The notes: generated from the sequence alone by a model not told the origin. Positions 10,884 to 21,461 are shown, counted from the first letter of the stretch. The stretch is 64,000 nt of DNA from Zasmidium citrigriseum (GCA_002786025.1 NHNW01000006.1:806001-870000), one strand, 5' to 3'. Program-made: numbers and translations.

Positions 10884-12032
10884 ATGGCGAGGTTGCACCT
10901 TTATCTTGTCACTGCGATAGCAATCCAGTCCGTTGCAAGCACCACGAACGAACTCAGCAGCTACAATGTTGATCCAGATTCGATATCAGTTTCCGGCTTT
11001 TCCTCAGGTGGCTTTATGGCAGCCCAGCTGGGCATTGCGTACTCCGAGCTGTTCAAAGGCGGATTTGGTGTCTTTTCTGGCGGCCCGTACGACTGTGCAA
11101 GAGATCAACACGTATGTCACTTGTTGCTATCTGAGGACACCGGCTAATTCCAAGAGTAGTACGAGACCTGCCTCTACAACAACACACCTTCCATCACCCA
11201 GCCATTGGCCAACATGTACTACTGGAGCAGCAACCAGATCGACTGTCTTTGCAACCTGAAGCATCGCCGGATCTTCCTTCAATCAGGTACAGAAGACGAC
11301 ACTGTTGGCTTTGGGATCGTCAAACTGCTGGAGAGTCAGCTCTCCCATTTCACCGAGCCTTCGAACTTCACCTTCGTTGCTAGCGAAGGAGCTGCGCATG
11401 CCTTTCCTACAGACTTTGACGGAGAGGGAAACAGTGCTTGCAGTGTCAGCGGCTCTCCGTATATTGCAAATTGTGGCTATGATGGAGCTGGCGCCGTCCT
11501 GCAGTGGCTGTACGGAGAGCTGAACGAGAGGAATACTGGAGTACTGTCTGGATCGATCGTCCCGTTCGCGCAGACTGGCGAACTAGGAGCACCAGGTCTG
11601 GCAACTACTGCATATCTGTACGTGCCGGAATCGTGCCAAAGTAGCAGCAAATCAATATGCAATCTCCACGTGGCGCTTCATGGGTGCACGATGAACTACG
11701 AGAGCATTGGCGATAAGTTCGTGGTAAACACTGGCTACAATCTGTGGGCTGGTATGCTCTCTCTAGATCATTGCAGCGAGATGTTGTCTGACTTGTTTTA
11801 CACAGATACGAACGACATCATCGTCCTTTACCCTCAGACTACCGTCGACAATGGCACCTATCCTACCTGGTCGGGCAATCTCACCAATAGCAATGCCTGC
11901 TTTGTTCGGATCGGTCAGTATGGAGAGTCAGACTGGAAAGGCGGAGCTCAGATGCAGGCCATTGTAAACATGGTCAGGATGATCACCGGCGGCTTCAATG
12001 ACTGCTACGGAGGTGAGTCCCACGAAAGCTGA
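10884..12032 (+). CDS. secreted PHB depolymerase, circularly permuted fungal type
   Basis: Exons 10884-11111, 11160-11751 and 11806-12032, giving 348 residues. A hydrophobic signal peptide covers about residues 1-19. The serine-hydrolase box GFSSGG (Ser40) lies near the N-terminus; SGTEDDTVG supplies the Asp (122 or 123) and GAAHAFP the His (156). The LHGC oxyanion-type motif and VLYPQ come only in the C-terminal half. That order is the circularly permuted alpha/beta hydrolase arrangement known for fungal poly(3-hydroxybutyrate) depolymerase, which cuts extracellular polyester into 3-hydroxybutyrate units. Intron 2 is 54 nt and stop-free, so read-through would add 18 false residues. A GTGAGT at 12013 may open a last intron to 12068, giving a different tail ending at 12088. 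Its 3' end faces the dehydrogenase gene at 12123. Confidence 0.8.
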
Positions 12033-12122
12033 GCAGCGATAGAGAAGTGACTTGGACATCGGTAGCAGAGCGCGATCCAGCTTTTTGAAAACAGCCAAGA
12101 TTCAAATTAGACGACACGATAT

Positions 12123-13193
12123 TTACTTGTTGACATAGTCATAGAAGCCTCGACCGTTCTTCTCTCCCAGCCTGCCCTCGGCGATCAGCCCTTTCAAATA
12201 TTCTCTCGGTGCTGTCGGTAGTCCCGTTCTCGCTTGGGCATAATGCTCCTCGATATCAAGTACGACGTCCAGTCCAACGACATCCATTTGCTCAAAGGGA
12301 CCCTTGGGAGTCTTCAGTACACCCTTGAAAATGTCATCGACTTCTTGTGGAGTTGCGGCACCTTCTGCAGCGACTAAGAGAGCTTCTCGTTTGATGGCAG
12401 CCCAAATTCTATCGAATGGTCAGTATTGTGACGTGTCCATTGGCAACGGATACTAATCACCGATTATAGATATATCCTATCGAATCTCGTTTCACATGGA
12501 AAGGTTGGAAGCCGTGAGCTGTGCATTCTTGCATCAAAAGCTCTATGCATTTGGCGTTCGTCTCAGCATGGCCCATGATCTCTATCACATTGGTCTCAGG
12601 GGGCCAATCTGTCCAAGTCCGTTAGCTACGCCGAGGAAATTAGCGGAACCCATTGCTTACAGCTATGAGCACTAAGTACTCGGCTCGCATCGCAGAGGTC
12701 GAGCCCCTGAATAATCTCGGAGATCGTAAAGCTACTCGAGTTCGATGCTATAATAGTATCGATTGGAGCTGTTGACTCGATCTCAGAGATGACCTGACGT
12801 TTTAGGGCCAGCTTCTCCGGAACACACTGATTGACGAGGTCAGCCGACTGGGAATCAAGACTCTGAACCTTTGCTCGTACTTCGACAATAAGCCATGAAT
12901 CTTCAAGAGCTGACTTGAGTTCTTCAGGAGGATGGCAAAGGATCGAGCCAAAGGTGGGGTCTGATTTGCTCGCTGCTCGAAGCCCATCGATGTATGTAAC
13001 GCTTTCTTCAAGTTGACGAGGCTGTGAATCGATCAAATGGACGTCCTGGCCTTGGCTGCTCCACTGAGATCTATCAGCTCTAGTTTCGTCGACGTCGGGG
13101 CTCAAGTGCAATCACCATGTACGCCAGCCTTCTGCCCTGGGTCCCTGCACCAACGAGGGTGACTGATGGTCTGATCGTTGGATGTTTTGCCAT
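12123..13193 (-). CDS. 3-hydroxyacyl-CoA dehydrogenase-like oxidoreductase
   Basis: Four exons: 13193-13116, 13063-12661, 12608-12461 and 12408-12123, giving 304 residues. Each of the three introns is 52 nt. The N-terminus has the Rossmann dinucleotide motif VGAGTQGRRLA (Gly15, Gly17, Gly20). Residues around EKLALKRQVISEIES and IASNSSSFTISEI match the NAD-domain end of the 3HCDH family. SAHSYWPPE holds the family catalytic-type His. The C-terminal helical domain ends GEKNGRGFYDY, as in 3HCDH proteins. Substrate is not fixed by sequence: 3-hydroxybutyryl-CoA, another hydroxyacyl-CoA or a sugar-acid are possible. It is convergent with the PHB depolymerase and divergent from the Zn2Cys6 gene. 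An upstream ATG at 13274 in the same frame would add 27 residues. Confidence 0.8.
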
Positions 13194-13296
13194 TTTGCTG
13201 AGTATTCTGTGAGAAGTTCCACAGACTTCGATGTCGAGTTGGCCATATTCTTGCAAAGAGAGATCGCTTAGCATGTACAGGCGGCCTGCACGTACA

Positions 13297-13329
13297 GTTC
13301 GGATCCGTTGTTGCAGTCCGGATCCGAAC
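13297..13329. promoter_or_regulatory. CGGATCCG inverted repeat, candidate Zn2Cys6 operator
   Basis: Two perfect 11-bp arms, GTTCGGATCCG (13297-13307) and CGGATCCGAAC (13319-13329), flank an 11-nt spacer. Each arm contains CGGATCCG, that is CGG and CCG triplets in inverted orientation, the kind of half-site Zn2Cys6 proteins bind. The element is 104 bp upstream of the dehydrogenase ATG and 330 bp upstream of the Zn2Cys6 ATG. A further imperfect palindrome (CAGGCGGCCTG core) lies just to the left at about 13278-13288. Confidence 0.55.
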
Positions 13330-13524
13330 CGTTAGCGATCATGGATTCGAGGCTGCCTTTTCCTCCCCTCACTCCGCAAACCTACTCCGCAGACGCAAAC
13401 ATGGAGGCTGTGTGATAGGACAGGAGGAACATCAGGCTGAAGGATATGTCTTGATGTTGAAGAACAACGACATCGTAACTTCCCTCTTGGGCAGGTGGGT
13501 CTGAAGTGAAAGTCAATTCGTCAG

Positions 13525-13534
13525 CCGGCGCCGG
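13525..13534. promoter_or_regulatory. CCGGCGCCGG palindrome in the regulator promoter
   Basis: A perfect 10-bp palindrome with CGG/CCG triplets, 125 bp upstream of the Zn2Cys6 start codon. It could be a second site for a binuclear-cluster protein; a chance GC-rich palindrome is also possible. Confidence 0.3.
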
Positions 13535-13658
13535 ACCGATCCTAGCTCTTCCCCGCAGGGTTGCGCTTTCCTCTGACTTCACGCGAGCATGGCTGAGCCT
13601 TCAACATCCTTTTGAATGGCTCATTTTCACCGGGATTCGTTTTTGACGTTTCACGGAT

Positions 13659-15722
13659 ATGGACAGCGAAGGCCCGCGACGGGTTCAGTATTCAAGCTGC
13701 GATCAGTGTAGAAAGGCACGCGTTGCATGTGACGCCGCAAGGACTTCAAAGACCACATCCCGAGGCGCCAAGTCCTGCACTAGGTGTCACAACCGTCAGC
13801 AACGATGCACGTTCGAGGTGAGTGGGTCTTCACGTGCGATTCTGAATTGCGCTTAGGGACTGCAGTGGATCCGCGAAGTGAGGAATAGTGCTCCAGCCTC
13901 AGGGGCACGAGGAAAGAAGACACGGCGTGGTGGATCTAATGGTTCACGAAACGTGCATTCGGCCTCAGAAGAGGTCACAGCGTCGCCGCATAGGTCAGTG
14001 GTCTCGGCTTTTGGATGATCTTGTCTAAAGCCTTTGCAGATACTCGTTCTCCAACGACTTGAACGCGGCGGCGATTGCCTCTCTCCTCTTGCCGTCAGAT
14101 GACAATACAGTCGACTTACAGTGGCTTCGCGCAATGTACATGGAGACATGGGAGACAATATTTGGTCACTGGATGTCCCGTTATGGTTGTGAGTATGCAA
14201 TGGTCTTATCCAAGATGACCAACAAGTCACTGACATTCTTCAACCAAAGGCCCCTTCGTGTATGGCCCCTCGACCTCATCGTAAGCCACGACTGACAAGA
14301 AGCAGCTTCGGAGACGAGAACATTGCCGAAAGCTTCGTCAGCATATCTCAACTGTGCGGCCAGCTAGACAAATGGATGGCCGCGGACTCCGGAAGGGCGA
14401 ACGAGCACACGTATTCAGGTTTTAGTGACGCCTTTGTCGACATCGAAACAGACCATCAAACCCGGATATCCCTCGAGCGAGTCATCCATGCTTTCGCCGC
14501 GCGATGGCTGCCTCTGACGGCGTCATCATCGAATAAAGACGAAGTTTCAGTCCAAGAGACCGTCGTCAAACTCTGGCGGGAAGCTCGAGCAGACATGCTC
14601 AATGTTATAAACCGACCCACATATCGAAGCGTGCTGACACTGTACTTGTTCGGACTGACTCCCATCCCGGAAGGCGTCTCCGATGAAGAAGAATTGTCTG
14701 GCATGTCCGGGTCTCTGTGCGTCCAAGCCAGCCTTCAACAGGTGTACATGCTGAGAGTGCGGCAAAGAAGCATTCAGTTCAGCGGCTCGAAAGTGTCTCC
14801 AGTCACTGAAAAGACGTTCTCGCTGAGTCCCGATCCTGTTGCAACGAACAACTTCATGAACGCTGAAAGCATTGCTCACTGGGCCTCGCTTGTCTATGAC
14901 ACTTCTGCATCACTGACGCTCAGTAGCCGACCCATTCTATCTTCTGGATTGTTCGGCTTTGAATCCGACTGGTGCTGGTGTCTGGTACGCTCTTGCACTG
15001 AGCTATTCCAAGGCATGACTGAACAATGGGCGGGCGAACTGACCGAGTCGAAAGCGAACCAAGTGATCGCCGCCGGTTCGATGACCAAGCTACGGATGTG
15101 GAAGCTGGCTGCTGTCTTTCGCGAGGCTCTTCGAGACGGACACGATGAATCCGTGGTCAATAAGGTGTACAATGAGATCATTGACGGGGTCGAGCAATTC
15201 AACCAAATATACGGTGATCTTCTTGAGAATTGCCAGAAACGGATACACTTCTTGAGCCAGGCGACGAAATTACGTTGGGCGGAACTCATCTTACATTACA
15301 ATCTCGGCATACTCCTTGCCGTCGATGCCATCGAGGCTACGGAGCGATACGATTTACTTCCTCGACTGTCAGCCGCCCGCACAGAGGCAGAGATCAGCGT
15401 GCTGAATGTGTTGAAGTTTGGTATCGAGAATACCTACACGATCACCCTCAGGTCTGGAACCAGCCCGAACGGCAATGGCACAGATGCTGATAAACTGGTG
15501 GTCCCGATTCTTGCCATCGATCCCTATCCGCATCATGTCGTCGCCGCTGTTCAGCTGATGAGGAAAGCTGTGGACAGAGACCTAGCTACCGACAGGATCA
15601 GCGGAGAAACACATACGACTCTCAACTCGATACTCAACAAGGTTCTGGAGTTGTTACCAGGGAGTTCCAAGTCGGTCGTGTCTGCGAGACGACAAGCTGA
15701 GCTCGTTCTTGGGATCACTTGA
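13659..15722 (+). CDS. Zn2Cys6 fungal transcription factor
   Basis: Proposed exons: 13659-13817, 13857 (or 13866)-13993, 14040-14188, 14250-14259 and 14306-15722, giving about 620-623 residues. The N-terminus has the binuclear zinc cluster with Cys at 14, 17, 24, 40, 43 and 50 (C-x2-C-x6-C-x15-C-x2-C-x6-C). After a basic linker comes WETIFGHWMSRYGCPF and then SQLCGQLDKWM, typical of the N-terminal part of the helical middle region of fungal C6 regulators. The fourth exon is only 10 nt; a 25-nt intron would be the alternative. It is divergent from the 3HCDH-like gene, with the CGGATCCG inverted repeat between them, suggesting local regulation and autoregulation. The inducer is not known. Confidence 0.85.
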
Positions 15723-15969
15723 AGCGACGACATGGGGAGTGTCGTAATCGAGCACTGCTATCACGTACCCGACATCCGCAGGATAAGAACCACATCGGTC
15801 AGTCGGCTGGAGTCGCCGCTCCTTCCGCGTTTGTCTGCAAGGTTCCGCGCTAGTGCTTAGCGCTGTTTGCGAAAGTAAACATTCAGCGTCGGCTTTTTGC
15901 TCGCCTGTACCAACTTTTCCAGCCGCCATACACGATACTGTGCCCGCACATGACGGTCACAAGTCTATC

Positions 15970-16871
15970 ATGGCTTACTTTCCGACCGACACCTTCCTCA
16001 AATGCGGCGATCAAGTTTGGCCCTGCCATCGCGCGGTCATCACTACGCACTCGGATTTCTTCGCCCGCTTCTTCAGTCAGAACAGCGAAGTGAGTGTCAA
16101 ACCATCATTAACAACCCCGATCATGCTGACCTGTAATCACAGCAGACTGCTAAGCCGCCAGCAATCGGCCACGAGGTTGCAAGCGCTGTCGGTGCCGCCC
16201 TCACGTTCATGTATACCTTCGATTACGACGATGAAGATTACGATCTCGACGAGTACAACAACCCCGAAGATGCGTATCCGATACTATTCAACGTCTATGT
16301 CCATGCAGTCGCCGTCAAGCTCGAGATGGAAGAGCTGGCTACCCTCGCCGTGGCGAAATTCGCTGAGCGAGCGGCTTGCGAGTGGCAGACGCCAGGCTTC
16401 GCGGATGCTGTGCGCGAAATCTATACCGTGCGTCCGGAAATCCGAACGGATCTGAAAGAGAAGGTCATGCAAGTCTGCCACGAGCACTCAACCGAACTTT
16501 TCGAAGTGGGCGCCAGCGTCCAGAGCGACTCAAGAATTTGGTACCCAAAACTAAATCATCTGCGCCGCACTATACCGGCCTTTAGAGAAGACTTGGTCGC
16601 GACCGAGCCCTCGAAGGACAAGGAAGAGCAATATCAGTGCCCTGAATGCGACAGGACTTTCGTCATGCAGATGGCGTCTGTCTTTGACCTGAAGCGGTTC
16701 TGCTGTCCAGACTGTGCAGCGAAAGAAGTGGTGCAGTGGGATCAAGAAGAGCCTCATTGCCAGAAAGAAGGTCGTGAGGAGCGACAAGATCAGCTGCCCA
16801 GTCGCGACGTGATTTGGACGACCGTCACGGCGAAGAAGATACAGGCGAGATTGCGGCTACTGCCGTCTTGA
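15970..16871 (+). CDS. BTB/POZ protein with C-terminal zinc-ribbon-like motif
   Basis: Exons 15970-16089 and 16143-16871, 282 residues. The intron (16090-16142, GTGAGT to CACAG) sits inside the BTB fold. The opening residues TDTFLKCGDQVWPCHRAVITTHSDFFARFF are broken by the splice only later and show the BTB pattern: D/L strand, then HRAVI and an S-x-FF helix. The following TFMYTFDYDD is the usual strand before the second BTB helix group. Residues near 205-240 carry CPECDRTF and then FCCPDCAAKE, a C-x2-C ... C-C-x2-C arrangement that could bind zinc. Such BTB proteins often act as dimers or as Cullin-3 adaptors, but the partner is unknown. Confidence 0.75.
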
Positions 16872-17207
16872 TTAACGGATGATGGACGATTGCGGATGAA
16901 TTGGCTGTACACTGCACGACCCATTGCGAGAAGCTCACTGGCCTTGAAAAGCCGCCGATGCAGTGGGTTGTATATCACGACCGAGCAGGACAGAATTAAC
17001 TTTACTTGTGCATGCATGGTCTTGCACTAGGAGATTGCACGCTCCACAGGACATCATGACTCAACCCATGCCACATCAATGCACCCAATGTGAACCACTT
17101 TCGTGTTCATGTGTCACCGAGATCATCTCTGTCTATATTCTCGATACTTTACGCAGGGATATCCTTCTTGAAACATTGACAAAGTATAGCAGCCTCCCAA
17201 CGCCTTC
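16872..17207. other. intergenic, no supported gene
   Basis: Short spacer between the BTB gene and the orphan at 17208. Nothing beyond ordinary promoter sequence is seen. Confidence 0.5.
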
Positions 17208-17774
17208 ATGGAAAAGACCAGAAGACGTCGAACCATCAGCGGTCCTGGCGACTTGCTGCAATCATGGATCGAGCCGGATGAAGACCCCTCGACCAAACAA
17301 TTGGAATTCCATCTTCAATTGCTCATGCCTCTCGGACAGGAAGAAGTCCTCGACGCATGCCGGAGACATTCGAGAAAACGCCCCAGCTACGCATCCCAAG
17401 TAGAAGACAGGTCAACGCGAGAAGTCCTGGACGTCGAACCCCTATTCCGTGAATGGCGATTCGCATGCTCTTCATTGCCGGTCGAGCACATCGAAAACCA
17501 GAAGATTACCGTCGATATCAATCTCCCCTCAACAGCTGCACCGGATGGGACACCTATCCTCTGGGCTCATTCCTCCAAAGCCGGCTTCCACGTTGTCGAA
17601 GAACGTGTCAGCCGATTCGTGCAGGGGCTGGCGACGGTGATGCATGTGAGAAGTCACGGCAGAGTGCAATTTGATGTGGCGGGAGTGGGAGAGTATAGAG
17701 AGGCTTCCAGTAGTCCACGGAGTTCCGGATATTTCAGCAACCTGGAGCAAGTCTTGCGGGACTTGTCGAAGTAG
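17208..17774 (+). CDS. hypothetical protein (188 aa)
   Basis: Single open frame with no recognised domain. The N-terminus is basic (KTRRRR), followed by an amphipathic helix-like part (LEFHLQLLMPLGQEEVLDACRR). The centre has alternating hydrophobic/polar strand-like segments (QKITVDINLPSTA, then GFHVVEERVSRFVQG). The tail reads SSGYFSNLEQVLRDLS. No signal peptide or membrane segment. Codon use is normal and balanced, which favours a real gene over a chance ORF. It lies 278 bp upstream of the HET-domain gene in the same direction; no functional link can be shown. Confidence 0.5.
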   Translation: MEKTRRRRTISGPGDLLQSWIEPDEDPSTKQLEFHLQLLMPLGQEEVLDACRRHSRKRPSYASQVEDRSTREVLDVEPLFREWRFACSSLPVEHIENQKITVDINLPSTAAPDGTPILWAHSSKAGFHVVEERVSRFVQGLATVMHVRSHGRVQFDVAGVGEYREASSSPRSSGYFSNLEQVLRDLSK

Positions 17775-18051
17775 AGAAAGCTGCCGGTATGAACCAATAG
17801 TCGGGTCTTGCGACAACACTGTATGATTCGTGAGTGTAACCTCAGGGGTACAATCGCCATGGAGCGAGGGGACCAATCATTTCCGTTGACTATGTTGAAG
17901 ATCCACCAGGACCAACGCCTCATTCTTGGCCGCGCTCAGCTGAGCCTCCAATCTCAGGTCATGACCCTGCTGGTCTCGAAAGCGGAACTGAAGCATCTAC
18001 TGGTTGCTTCGAATAACCAAAGCTAATCCCCCAAAAGACCCACGACAGCAC

Positions 18052-19977
18052 ATGGCGAATCGGGATGAAGCAGCCTCGGAAGTCCCGACCTTTCTCGTGG
18101 AGATCACCCTCTCCCATGAAAACAAGGCCGCGCTCTTCGAAGACGCCTTCGACCAATTAAGGAGCAATCGCCCAGAAGCCGAGCTCATTCTCGACAATTT
18201 GCAGCTCTTGAATCCCGATGTTGCTCAATATTTCAGCCATCGAACGCCAGAAACGATGCTTCGTGCTCCTTTCCGAACGATCCACGCCCTAGATGGTATA
18301 ACCTCCCCTCAGGACGTGCACAAAATCTGGCCCGAGAAAGTGCAAGTCTGGCAGTATCTAGCAGTGAGCTATTGCTGGAGAGATTTGTCTCACGAAAATG
18401 GTTGGAGGGGAGACGGACGGCCCAGTCTGAGCCCGTGGCCATTGAGTGCACCGTTTGTGAAGGCTCTGCTGGACGAGCGCGGACAATGTAGGCCTCCGGA
18501 CTTTGCAGACTGGGCCGACAAGTCTCAGCTTCAGTTCATTGAAGATGGTACCGATGGGGCGAGGGATTCTCGGTTCAGTAGAGAGGGGATCTGGATTGAT
18601 CAGATGTGTATTAATCAGGATGATGAGGAGGAGAAGCAGGCGTTGATTACGCTTATGGATGTTGTTTATCAATCTTGTCGTAAGGTTGTCGTTATTATGG
18701 AGGACGTCTGGTTGGATGCGGATGAGGTTGAGATGCTCAAGATTGCTGATGAACGGTCGGGTAGTCTCCTCTCTGATGTTGGACGACGGTGTCGCCAAAT
18801 CAGCGGAGAGGAGTTTGTTGACTTCTGGGCTGGCATGGTGGATCAGAATCCAGAACTGTGGAGGCGGGTGCTTCATGCCGTGGAACAGTCGAGGTGGTGG
18901 CATCGCTCATGGTATTGAAATTCCTCTCCTGCCGTGGATTCATCTCAACTCACGTCTCACAGGTGTTGGCATGAGTTGCAAGCCAATCAGCCATGGACTG
19001 AAAGCCGCCACATGTATTGGATGCACAATGCCGTGGTCATCCTCAACGGTCCCAAGGGTACAGATACAACCGTGAAAGTCAAGTGGTTTTTGTTAAACCA
19101 AGCCCAAGGCGCCTTGACGAACCTGCACAAGCGATCACAGGATATGTGCCCAGATTCCGACCTACCATCAGATTTCAACCTATACCAGCGATGGGCCTTG
19201 GGCGACAACAAGTTGAATCTATACCGCAACGAACGAAATCGAACAGCGGGTAAATCTCGTCCATCCATCATGGCGGCCTTTTATGCACTCGCTGAAGATG
19301 GCTGCTCGAACTCCTGGGACATGATCTCCATCACGCTGAATGCATGCAATATTGGCTTGCAGCTCGACGTCCTGGATCCTGGTCGCCAGGAGGATCTGGA
19401 TGATTGTCAGGGTGTACGAATCGGTCCTGTTGCGCTCTTTCATAGCGGCGATCATTCGCTCGGTGCTGTCGTTTTCATCGTCAAGATGCTAGCGTTTGCG
19501 GCTGGCGAAACGATTGATATGCCGTCTTGGGGCCGAGACATGTTGGAGAATAAATCTCAGACTTCACCGGTCTCGAGACATTTGTCCGGTCGCAATGCCG
19601 TACTTCCCCAATTCGAACTTCGGAACCTTCGATCCCTTCATCAAATCGAACTGGCCAAGCTGCAGATTGGTCTTTTGCTCTTGGAGAGCCAGATCGAGGA
19701 CTTGCAGGGGCCTGATGAGTTCGACGAAATCATCAACCATCATAAAAGTCCGCGGACAGGGCTATGTAGTGCTCATCGGATCCTCGTCACTACCCTTTGC
19801 AGAAGAGGACCTGCCTTTATCACAAGGTTTGCTGCTCTTGTGAGACTTGCGCATCCCGGCATGGTCTCGAGTCGTCAGTTTGACGAGCTTTCGAAAGCAG
19901 CCCGAGAGAAGATAGGTCCGGACTTGGAAGTTGAGGATTTTGCTCTCTTCCTCACCTGGATCATGGAGCAGAGATGA
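18052..19977 (+). CDS. heterokaryon-incompatibility (HET) domain protein
   Basis: Exons 18052-18911 and 18963-19977, 624 residues. The intron (51 nt, GTATTG to CACAG) joins RSW to CWHE. HET-domain signature blocks are present in order: LAVSYCWRD (near residue 105), then EGIWIDQMCINQDD with following helix, then the VYQSCRKVVVIMEDVWL strand, and WWHRSWCWHEL after the splice. HET proteins control self/non-self recognition between fungal strains, and over-activation usually kills fused cells. The long C-terminal part (about 300 residues) has no recognised domain. There is no NLR or SesB-like partner next to it. The start ATG at 18052 is the first in frame. Confidence 0.85.
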
Positions 19978-20185
19978 AACCTTTTCTCGACATCTATTGA
20001 CGTGACTGATCTGCTAATAGTATAGTCACACACACAGCTCCTCTAGGAACGCTCGAAGTTAAAGACAAAGACTAGCTCGATTGCCAGGCCATCGTTCGGT
20101 CCGCTCCATCGAGTCCGCATGTCGAAACAGGCCTGGCCTTATAGCCTCATTTAGTAACCTCATGCAGCCTTAACCCGTTCGCTGG

Positions 20186-21079
20186 CTACTCCTCCATCTG
20201 TAGCCCTCCAACGACTATCTCATCCTCGGCATCCTCGGCCCCGTCTTCGACCGGCTGCGTACCAGCGGCATCTTCTTGATCCGCAACCACGCTAGCACCG
20301 GCGGAGTCGTGTCTCATCTCTTCCTCCTTGAGCCAATCTGGAAGCATAGCTTCCACTCGTGACGGAACACCCTCCCGAATGCCTAAAACCGTGAGATCAG
20401 AAGGACCCTTGCTTCCCTGATTCAGCATGTAGTTCATCATGGTATTGAGAACCAGGATCCTCGACAGAGCCTCTTCATTCACTTCGCCGTGCTCCGGCCA
20501 GTGAAGACGAAGAGCAGCGCTGATGCTAGTGATATCCAGATGAGGAAGGCTGTGTCTGTGCTTCGTGCCGTACTTCTTCGCGTTGACCTCAGTCCGAACA
20601 CCGTCTTGCTGCTTCTGCCATTTGGCAAGCTCCTCCGGATCCTTCGACTCGATAGCCTGGTTGAGCTCCTCAATCTCCTCCAACTGCTTCATGAGCGCCA
20701 CCGCTCCCAGCTCCTCCACTTTCTCAATTCTCAGATTCCTCTCCTTTCCCGTTGCCTGCAAGCCAGGTAGACTCCGAGCTTCCTCGACCCACGCATCGAA
20801 GTCCTTCACATCGGGAAGTCGGTTGCCGATCTGGTGTTTGTGGTATCGAACCAGCATGCCGGGGAATCTCTTCGGCATGAAGCTGAAATCGGCCATTGCG
20901 CTTCCCCAGCGGACGATCGCACCGGTCAGGGCGAACTGCTTCAGCTTTGTCGTGGATGTGTTTTTGAAGTAGCCTTCTCTGTAACGGTCTTGCTGAGGTT
21001 GGTAGATGGAGTCGCGGAGGTTGCCTTCGGCTGTGAAAGAGATCTTGACGGCCTCTTGGACGTCTCTGACGGCGCTCAT
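20186..21079 (-). CDS. hypothetical protein (297 aa)
   Basis: Single exon, no recognised family. Residues 1-100 contain Tyr/Arg-rich segments (QPQQDRYREGYFKN) and a conserved-looking GAIVRWGSAMADFSFMPKRF. Residues 130-175 form a likely helix with Leu/Glu heptads (EELGAVALMKQLEEIEELN). The last 60 residues are acidic and low complexity, ending VVGGLQMEE. No signal peptide or membrane span is visible. Length, codon balance and clean start (CAT at 21077-21079) support a real gene. Confidence 0.6.
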   Translation of the reverse strand: MSAVRDVQEAVKISFTAEGNLRDSIYQPQQDRYREGYFKNTSTTKLKQFALTGAIVRWGSAMADFSFMPKRFPGMLVRYHKHQIGNRLPDVKDFDAWVEEARSLPGLQATGKERNLRIEKVEELGAVALMKQLEEIEELNQAIESKDPEELAKWQKQQDGVRTEVNAKKYGTKHRHSLPHLDITSISAALRLHWPEHGEVNEEALSRILVLNTMMNYMLNQGSKGPSDLTVLGIREGVPSRVEAMLPDWLKEEEMRHDSAGASVVADQEDAAGTQPVEDGAEDAEDEIVVGGLQMEE

Positions 21080-21461
21080 TGTCGTATCTTGATGTTGGGA
21101 ATCGGCACTGCTTGGGCTTCAGATCTGGTTGAGTGATTCGTTTCGAGAGTCCCTGGACTGGGCCTTTCTCAGGTTTTCGTAATGGAGGAAGTTTCGTAGC
21201 CTTGTTTTACCAACGTGATGAGCTTGATAGGTGGCAGGACAGTCCAAGAATTGATTGCTTGACGTCAAAAGAGGACTCTCAGGCCTTGGAAATGACCTGA
21301 ACTGTCAGTTTAAGTCTGAATTGCAGTCGGAAGGGTGTTGACTTCTTGAAAGTGTAACTCTTACCAGGAAGTCTCCTCTTCAATTCTGCAAGAGATATGA
21401 AGATCACGAAAGGTACTTCAAATTGTGAATTCACTATCTGTGAATGGCGAGATGACTGGCA

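Noticed and set aside
14189..14305. A single 117-nt intron in the Zn2Cys6 gene
   Set aside because: Joining 14188 to 14306 shifts the frame and hits a stop shortly after.
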